Shown here piece by piece: positions 26,193 to 32,182 of a stretch of DNA of 32,182 nt (positions are counted from its first letter, which is position 1; every line of letters starts with the position of its first letter). A program made the position numbers and the translations under genes. The DNA comes from Candidatus Nealsonbacteria bacterium CG23_combo_of_CG06-09_8_20_14_all_40_13 (GTDB taxonomy: Bacteria; Patescibacteriota; UBA1384; UBA12157_A; GCA-002773005). The stretch spans positions 15,713-47,894 of the forward strand of contig PCRM01000044.1 of the NCBI GenBank assembly GCA_002771215.1, in the 5' to 3' direction. The notes under the pieces were generated by a model. That model had not been told where the DNA came from. It did not search any database and was given only the letters and a program-made list of their open reading frames with translations.

Positions 26193-27322
26193 AAAAAGCA
26201 TGCCCAAAGCGCAGTCGAAGGGTTTACCCCGAGTGCAGTCGAAGGGGCGTAACTTTAATTGAGATGATTGTTGTCATCGCAATTTTGGGCGTCGCGTCTA
26301 GCATTGTCTATACCATCTTTACCCAGTCGCAAAAAACCTACAATATTGAGCAAAATCAAACGGCATTGCAGATGGATATTCGCGCCTCTGTTGATGAAAT
26401 TACCAGGCGGGTTAAACAAGCCTCATCCTCTGCTTCTATTTTTGCTAATCCCGCCCCGGCCACTACTGGTTATGTTGACCTTAGCGGCGATAATGCCCTA
26501 TCTTGGCAAACAGCAGTTCCTTCGGGCGCACATTATACAACGTTAGATGATGGCACAAGACAACCCGCCGTACCAAACACAACAGATTATATTACGGATA
26601 TGGGCCCACCATCAAGAAATGATGATTTTAACGTTGATATGAGCACCTTGGCGGCTGATTCGGTAAATTCAGTAAAACTTTGGGCTTATGCCAAAAATGA
26701 GGCGCCCGTTCCTTTGAATGTTAATATCTATATTGCTGGTGCTTGGCAAACAGCTGATACGAGCAATACTCTAACTGGTAGTTATGCTTGGTATTCTGCC
26801 ACTTGGACTGGGACTTGGACACAAGCTGACTTGGACGCCTTGAGGATTAGGGTAATGAAAACAGGTGGGGGGACGATAACCGAAACTGTTGCCGCCATAT
26901 ATGCAGAGGTTACTTATACATCAAACATTGCCGGTTATGGCCAGACACCGTTTAATTACACTGCCGTCACAGGCACGGCTTCTGATGTTTTAATCATCAA
27001 AATTATGTCGGAAGACACCTCTGGCAATATTATTCCGAATTCCTACGATTATTATATTTACAAACGCAGCGGCACCAGCCCTTCAGTTTTACAGGAAATA
27101 TTGATTGCCAACTCCGCCAGCGCCCGAAAGTCAAAAACAAAAACCCTGATGCAAAAAGTTTCTGCGTTTAGTGTGACTTACTTCAATTCGCAAGGCAACC
27201 CGATTACCTCTTCTTTTGAGAACGCCTCGATGGTCAAAGTTAAGCTGGACGGACAAGATATAACGGCCGGCAAAACCACAAACTCCAGTTTCACTTCAGC
27301 TAGCCGGCTGCGTAATTTTTAG
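26189..27322 (+). CDS. Minor pseudopilin (PilW/PulJ-like) with inserted beta-sandwich-like domain
   Basis: Prepilin motif RRG|VTLIEMIVVIAILGVASSIVYTIF; insert TTGYVDLSGDN...YAEVTYTS in the middle. Confidence 0.8.
   Translation: MKKACPKRSRRVYPECSRRGVTLIEMIVVIAILGVASSIVYTIFTQSQKTYNIEQNQTALQMDIRASVDEITRRVKQASSSASIFANPAPATTGYVDLSGDNALSWQTAVPSGAHYTTLDDGTRQPAVPNTTDYITDMGPPSRNDDFNVDMSTLAADSVNSVKLWAYAKNEAPVPLNVNIYIAGAWQTADTSNTLTGSYAWYSATWTGTWTQADLDALRIRVMKTGGGTITETVAAIYAEVTYTSNIAGYGQTPFNYTAVTGTASDVLIIKIMSEDTSGNIIPNSYDYYIYKRSGTSPSVLQEILIANSASARKSKTKTLMQKVSAFSVTYFNSQGNPITSSFENASMVKVKLDGQDITAGKTTNSSFTSASRLRNF
26203..26247 (+). repeat. Two direct copies of the short palindromic-type repeat ...GCAGTCGAAGGG inside the prepilin leader
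   Basis: CCCAAAGCGCAGTCGAAGGG and CCCCGAGTGCAGTCGAAGGGG, in frame. Confidence 0.8.
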
Positions 27323-27330
27323 GAGTTGCG

Positions 27331-28641
27331 ATGAAACAACAAAAGGGTCAGATGTTAGTGGCGGCGCTTATCATCGCTACCGTAGTTATGCTTTTAGTCA
27401 CCGCGCTATTGTCTTATGCGACTTTCGGCAACTTTTCTGCCAATCGCTCTTTAAAACGCTCGCAGGCAATGGCTATCGCCGAAGCAGGGGTTGATAAGAC
27501 AATCATGTCATTGAATGGAGATGCCAACTACTCCGGAGAAACTGATACTGTTTTCGGCGGAGGTACTTTTTCTGTAATCCTCTCCGGCTTAGGAGATTCA
27601 AGAATCATCAAATCAAAAGGCAAAGTCGGGAATATCGAAAAAGTTATCCGGGCCCAAGCTGTGGTTGCTACTGATAAAGTTGAATTTCATTATGGTGCGC
27701 AGGTTGGAAGTTTAGGCCTAATTATGAGCAATCAAAGTAAAATATCAGGCACAGGAGGAGCAGCTGGGAATGTCTATTCAAATGGGAGCATCATCCCCTA
27801 CTCTCCTGGACATCGAGGAACAATTACCGGCGATGTTTATGTGGCTAAAAATGGAAATAGAATCGAAAATATAGATATCGGACATGATGCCCATGCCCAC
27901 ATCTTAAAAAATTGTACTGTGGCTAATGATATTTATTATGTCTCAGGAGGAAGCGTCCAAAATTGTACCTACGGTGGGACGGTTAAAGTAGAAATAGGAG
28001 CAATCCCCGAAAAGCCCCTGCCTATTGCACCAGAATCTATTTCTAAATGGGAGTCAGAAGCAGCAGCTGGCGGGGAAAGGGGACCTTATACTTTATCTGG
28101 CAAAGATGCGACTGTTTCTTTGGGTCCAATTAAGATAAATGGTGATATGTTGATTGATAACAACGCGATTTTGACTGTCACTGGAACAATTTGGGTAACC
28201 GGGAATATCACCATCAGAAATGGGGTAATTGTCAAATTATCTTCGGGCTATGGTGCAAGGAGCGGCATTATTATCGGCGATGGTCCTTCCACCCCGGCGG
28301 AGGCAGGTAAAATCTGGGTAGGAAATGATGTCACGGTGGGCGGTTCAGGCTCCACCGGCAGTTATATTATGCTTCTTTCAACCAACACCAAATCAAATCC
28401 CGATGATCCAGCGATTAATGCTGGCAATAACAGCACTTCGGTTATTTTCTATGCCTCAAGGGGGATGATTACGATTGAAAATAATGCCTCTTTAAAAGAG
28501 GTCACAGGCTATGGTCTTTATTTAAAAAACGGCGCCCAAATTACTTACGAAAGTGGTTTAGCTTCAACAACTAACTTTGCCTCTGGTCCGGGAGGTAGCT
28601 GGAAGTTTAAAAAAGACAGCTGGCAGGAAATTAAGGAATGA
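27331..28641 (+). CDS. PilX-like pilus assembly protein with long beta-rich C-terminal region
   Basis: MKQQKGQMLVAALIIATVVMLLVTALLSY...RSQAMAIAEAGVDKTIMSL; GNVYSNGSI, GDVYV, INGDMLIDNNAILTVTGTIWVTGNITIRNG. Confidence 0.7.
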   Translation: MKQQKGQMLVAALIIATVVMLLVTALLSYATFGNFSANRSLKRSQAMAIAEAGVDKTIMSLNGDANYSGETDTVFGGGTFSVILSGLGDSRIIKSKGKVGNIEKVIRAQAVVATDKVEFHYGAQVGSLGLIMSNQSKISGTGGAAGNVYSNGSIIPYSPGHRGTITGDVYVAKNGNRIENIDIGHDAHAHILKNCTVANDIYYVSGGSVQNCTYGGTVKVEIGAIPEKPLPIAPESISKWESEAAAGGERGPYTLSGKDATVSLGPIKINGDMLIDNNAILTVTGTIWVTGNITIRNGVIVKLSSGYGARSGIIIGDGPSTPAEAGKIWVGNDVTVGGSGSTGSYIMLLSTNTKSNPDDPAINAGNNSTSVIFYASRGMITIENNASLKEVTGYGLYLKNGAQITYESGLASTTNFASGPGGSWKFKKDSWQEIKE

Positions 28642-28644
28642 GTA

Positions 28645-28795
28645 TAAAATCCCAAGTACCAAATAACAAACAATATCCAAATTCAAATGACCAAAATCCA
28701 AAACAATCCATTTAAAACATTGGAACATTAAATATTTGAATTTGTTTGGAATTTGTAATTTGTAATTTGGAATTTCAATTTTATGTATTATAATA
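28645..28795. repeat. Second AT-rich imperfect inverted repeat, between PilX-like gene and pilM
   Basis: CCAAGTACCAAATAACAAACAATATCCAAATTCAAATGACCAAAATCC ... GTTTGGAATTTGTAATTTGTAATTTGGAATTT. Confidence 0.65.
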
Positions 28796-28813
28796 TCATT
28801 GAGGAGGGGTATT

Positions 28814-29854
28814 TTGTTCCAACTTGGCAAATCAACAGTATTTGGTTTAGATATAGGTTTTGGCTCGGTTAAGGTTGTTCAACTAAAAAAATCGGGCAAA
28901 GATATTTCTATAGTGGGCTTCGCGAGAGAACCAATTGCTGAAAAATCTCTGCAAAAAACCAAAATTTTAGAAAAAAATAAGATTCAAGAAGCCCTCAAAA
29001 AAGCAGTTAAATCTGCTAAACCTCACGCTATCACCACTAAGGCTGTCTGCGCGGCACTGCCGGAACACTTGGTTTTCACCAAAGTGATTGAATTGCCTAA
29101 AATTAAAGAAAATGCTCTTGCTAAAACTATCCCCTATGAAGCGGGCGAATTTATGCCCATCTCTCTTGAAGAAACCTATCTTGATTGGCAAATTTTAGGC
29201 GACAACCCGGACAAAAGCAAAATTGAAGTTTTGGTTGTGGCTGCGCCCAAAACTTTAGTTGACGATTATATTGACCTGGTCAAACAAGCTGATTTGCAAC
29301 TTTTTGCCTTGGAAACTAAACCTATCTCCGCTGTCAGAGCCATTGCCAAAAACGAAAAAGAAGGTTTGGCAATCTTGGATATCGGCGCTGAAGCTTCCGG
29401 TATCGCCATTGTAGATCAAGGCATTATCCGTTTAACCGGTACGGTGACAGTCGGCGCCAATATGGTAGATAAAGCACTGCAAACAAACCTAAATTTAAAG
29501 CCTGAAGACGCCAGCAAAATTAAATATGAAAGCGGTCTCTCCTTCAAGACCGAGACAAAAACCAAAGAAATTATCCAGCAGGCGCTGGCGCCCATCACCG
29601 ATGAGTTGGCGCATACTATCAAATATTACCAGAGCCGTATCAAAGCCGAAGGCAAAATTGCCAAAATCAAGCTTTGCGGCGGCGGCGCGGCAATACAGGG
29701 CATCGCTGATTATTTCTCCAGACAAACCGGCATTCACACTGAAATTGGCAATCCGCTTGTGCACCTGTCTAAATCATCAGAGAAAATCTTATCCAAAACA
29801 GATGCCCTGCCTTACACCACGGCTATCGGGCTGGCTTTAAGGGAGTTGGGATGA
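28814..29854 (+). CDS. pilM: Type IV pilus assembly protein PilM
   Basis: TTG start after GAGGAGGGG; FGLDIGFGSVKVVQLKK, LAILDIGAEASGIAIVDQG, IKLCGGGAAIQGIADYFS. Confidence 0.9.
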   Translation: MFQLGKSTVFGLDIGFGSVKVVQLKKSGKDISIVGFAREPIAEKSLQKTKILEKNKIQEALKKAVKSAKPHAITTKAVCAALPEHLVFTKVIELPKIKENALAKTIPYEAGEFMPISLEETYLDWQILGDNPDKSKIEVLVVAAPKTLVDDYIDLVKQADLQLFALETKPISAVRAIAKNEKEGLAILDIGAEASGIAIVDQGIIRLTGTVTVGANMVDKALQTNLNLKPEDASKIKYESGLSFKTETKTKEIIQQALAPITDELAHTIKYYQSRIKAEGKIAKIKLCGGGAAIQGIADYFSRQTGIHTEIGNPLVHLSKSSEKILSKTDALPYTTAIGLALRELG

Positions 29855-30417
29855 TAAATTTTTCCATCAATTTGCTGCCTGCCAACCTTAAAGCAAACAG
29901 AAAAATAAGTTTGCAAAATACCACACTGCTGTCACTTTGCATCACAGCCGTCATTATTTATGTTATTTTGCTCGCCATTATTTTTTCCCTTAAAACAACC
30001 TTAGCGCTGTCGGAAAAGGTTGACGAGCGGCAAATTGACAATCTGCAGGTTGAAATTGCCAGCTTCAAAGACATTCAAGCCCAGATAAATTTTATCAATG
30101 ACAGAGGTGCAGAGCTTAAAAATAAAGATGCCGACAAAAATAAACTGATGTCTAATATTATCGCCGAAATAGCCCAGTCCACTCCTTCTGATGTGCAGAT
30201 CCAGCAGCTTTCCGCCAACGTTAAAACAAAGCCCAATTTTAAAATAACTGGTGCAACCACTTCCATTGCAGAAGCGGTAAAATTTAAAGAGAAGTTAGAA
30301 GAAAGCCAATTTTTTGGCGAGACTAATCTGCAATCCGCTGCCACCGATTCAACCACGCATCAGGTAATATTTAACATTGATTTCAATTTGCAGACATCTG
30401 GAGAAAGCCAAAAATGA
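29851..30417 (+). CDS. pilN: PilN-like protein
   Basis: MINFSINLLPANLK start, one TM, position after pilM (ATGA overlap). Confidence 0.82.
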   Translation: MINFSINLLPANLKANRKISLQNTTLLSLCITAVIIYVILLAIIFSLKTTLALSEKVDERQIDNLQVEIASFKDIQAQINFINDRGAELKNKDADKNKLMSNIIAEIAQSTPSDVQIQQLSANVKTKPNFKITGATTSIAEAVKFKEKLEESQFFGETNLQSAATDSTTHQVIFNIDFNLQTSGESQK

Positions 30418-31154
30418 TTATCTTCAACAAAACATTTTGGGCTATACTACTTTCAACTTTAATTTTTGTGCTGGCTTCCGCTTGGTTTATTGGCAAGCCC
30501 TTGGTTGAAAGCGCCTGGCAGGCCTACGGCAAAAAAGCCGATAATAAACAGCAAATTACCTCGCTGGAAGAGAAACTTGCCTCTCTGCAGAGCTTGAAGA
30601 AAAACCAGACAAAAGTTAGCGATATTTATCAAAAAGCTGAAAATTTTCTTCCCAAAGAGAAAAATGAAGGTCGATTTGCCGTCCAGATTGAAGATCAGTC
30701 GGGCAAAGTAGGGTTGATTTTAAGTAATTTAACCTTCACCGCTACTAAAGAGCAAGTAAATCAAACACAAACATCAGAAGAAACGACCCAAGCCCAAGGC
30801 GCCAGCCAAGAAACTACCCCAACTTCTGCCCCCAAAGAAAAGTATCCGTCTGTCGGCTTCAGCACCGACTTGACCAGCGGCTGGAGCCAGCTTTTAAGCT
30901 TGCTGCAGCTGATTGAAAATGGCGCCCGCTCTAATAATCTTTACACTTTAAGCATAAATAAAGGCGAGGGCGACAATTTGGCAGTCAGAATTGAGGGAGT
31001 TATTTACTATAAGCCATCAGTTGTAGAAAACGACCAAACCAATACAAATATTTCGCCCGAATTAGAGCGAAAATTTGAAACTTTAGGCCAAAGCGTACCG
31101 GCTTTAGACCTCACCCATGGCTTTGGCAGAGAAAACCCGTTTGCCTCTTATTAA
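30414..31154 (+). CDS. pilO: PilO-like protein
   Basis: N-terminal TM, coiled coil, position after pilN (ATGA overlap). Confidence 0.75.
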   Translation: MIIFNKTFWAILLSTLIFVLASAWFIGKPLVESAWQAYGKKADNKQQITSLEEKLASLQSLKKNQTKVSDIYQKAENFLPKEKNEGRFAVQIEDQSGKVGLILSNLTFTATKEQVNQTQTSEETTQAQGASQETTPTSAPKEKYPSVGFSTDLTSGWSQLLSLLQLIENGARSNNLYTLSINKGEGDNLAVRIEGVIYYKPSVVENDQTNTNISPELERKFETLGQSVPALDLTHGFGRENPFASY

Positions 31155-31555
31155 CTGGCGATATTTTTGATATTTTTTTCAATAACTGACTTGATTTTTT
31201 CAATCACCTCTTTTGGCATGGTCTCTGATTTAACGATATAATCAGCCGCTCCCGATTTGAGACCTCTTTGCTTGTTGGTGTCTTGAATCAAGGCAGTTAA
31301 GATAATAATGGGGATATTTTTGGTTTCCGGAGTGGTTTTCAAAATATCCAGCACATCAAACCCGTTAACTTTCGGCATCATCAGATCCAGCAAAATCAGC
31401 TGGGGCAAAATATCCACCGCGCGCGCCAGGCCTTCCTCGCCGTTTGAGGCCGTGGTCACCTCATAACCTTCGGCTGCCAGCCGCTCTTTGTACATTTCCA
31501 GCAATGTCACATCATCATCAACAATAAGTACTCTTGTTTTAGGATTGTCTTCCAT
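31151..31555 (-). CDS. CheY-like response regulator receiver domain
   Basis: RVLIVDDDVTLLEMYKERLAAEGYEV...LILLDLMMPKVNGFDVLDIL...IIILTALIQ...ADYIVKSE. Confidence 0.93.
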   Translation of the reverse strand: MEDNPKTRVLIVDDDVTLLEMYKERLAAEGYEVTTASNGEEGLARAVDILPQLILLDLMMPKVNGFDVLDILKTTPETKNIPIIILTALIQDTNKQRGLKSGAADYIVKSETMPKEVIEKIKSVIEKNIKNIAS

Positions 31556-31609
31556 TTTTCTCCTCCGATATAATTTTACTTTAATCTTCTATTGCTAAAA
31601 ATTCAACCC

Positions 31610-31715
31610 TTTATTATTGAACCAGAATACCACGTCAGCTTGCTGCGGGGATGAATGATTCGATAAGAACTTGCCCGCAGGGATACTTCGCAGCTTGCTG
31701 CGAAGTAGTTCATTT
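31610..31715 (-). repeat. REP-like element copy B (two palindromes)
   Basis: TTTATTATTGAACCAGAATACCACGTCAGCTTGCTGCGGGGATGAATGATTCGATAAGAACTTGCCCGCAGGGATACTTCGCAGCTTGCTGCGAAGTAGTTCATT. Confidence 0.9.
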
Positions 31716-31964
31716 CTTGCTGAAAATTTTCTCCAACTTTTCCACCCGTTGTTCAAGCGCTAAAAACTCCGACCTTCTGACCATTTCTGTCATATGAAAT
31801 TTTATTTCCGTAACATCTTTTTCAAGACCGCTCAATCTTTTATTCACAGAGTGAAACCCATCGATCATTTTTTTATTCATCTCAACAAAATTTTTCCCCA
31901 TCTCCAAAAACCCTTGTTGAGTCATTCTTGCCAAATCTTCAAGTTCAATTTTTTTCTTTGCCAT
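31710..31964 (-). CDS. Small coiled-coil protein, 84 aa
   Basis: MAKKKIELEDLARMTQQGFLEMGKNFVEMNKKMIDGFHSVNKRLSGLEKDVTEIKFHM...LEQRVEKLEKIFSKK heptad pattern. Confidence 0.65.
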   Translation of the reverse strand: MAKKKIELEDLARMTQQGFLEMGKNFVEMNKKMIDGFHSVNKRLSGLEKDVTEIKFHMTEMVRRSEFLALEQRVEKLEKIFSKK

Positions 31965-32043
31965 TTATCCTCTTAATTAAGAGCTTATCATTTGCAAGTT
32001 ATAATTTCCATGTGGATAATTTCTTACCGATAATCCTATCTTC

Positions 32044-32182
32044 TCAATTCTCCTGCGATGAGGAATCTTCAAAAATTTTGGAAAAATTTTTTGGTTCTAA
32101 AATTTCGGTTTGGCGATATTTCTTTAGAGGCAGTAAATGCTTGCGGTCAAACGTAACCAAATAATCAGCTTGAACCTTATAA
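32044..32182 (-). CDS. PIN-domain-like protein, C-terminal fragment (runs off the window end)
   Basis: Own translation: YKVQADYLVTFDRKHLLPLKKYRQTEILEPKNFSKIFEDSSSQEN*; ADYLVTxDxKHLL is typical of PIN C-termini. Confidence 0.65.
   Translation of the reverse strand, partial: YKVQADYLVTFDRKHLLPLKKYRQTEILEPKNFSKIFEDSSSQEN

Noticed and set aside
1-32182. Alternative genetic code (UGA=Gly as in Gracilibacteria/SR1)
   Set aside because: TGA serves as the natural stop of several genes, including ATGA and ATGAGTGA overlaps.

Overview
The window looks like a Patescibacteria/CPR-type chromosome segment. That is an inference from compact gene packing, a split ComEC, a reduced DnaJ and a CPR-style type IV pilus operon. 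The code appears standard, with TGA used as stop, e.g. in ATGA overlaps. Contents from left to right: a minus-strand glycan/housekeeping block (partial glycogen synthase, three GT4-like glycosyltransferases, DUF218 protein, GalE, GalT, RuvC, YebC, MBL-fold ComEC-like hydrolase, ComEC); a plus-strand chaperone block (GrpE, DnaK, lipoprotein, short DnaJ, CvpA-like); tRNA-Lys(TTT) followed by a 14-bp minisatellite; MurJ plus a missed 46-aa membrane miniprotein; an unannotated ~480 bp intergenic region with a paired DnaA-box palindrome and a strong candidate for an unidentified structured ncRNA; DnaB carrying a 425-aa LAGLIDADG-type intein; DnaX; a type IV pilus operon (HU-PilB fusion, PilC, pseudopilins, PilX-like, PilM, PilN, PilO); a convergent response regulator; a small coiled-coil protein; and the C-terminus of a PIN-like protein. 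Most notable: (1) the consensus-promoter/terminator-bounded ncRNA candidate at about 17917-18211, with mutually exclusive helices and duplicated anti-Shine-Dalgarno-like segments; (2) the in-frame HU domain on PilB with a possible internal start; (3) a two-palindrome REP-like family at gene ends, one copy of which became the RuvC C-terminus; (4) palindromic repeats inserted into a prepilin leader peptide; (5) a 26-bp perfect palindrome over the dnaK promoter. No database searches or folding computations were run.
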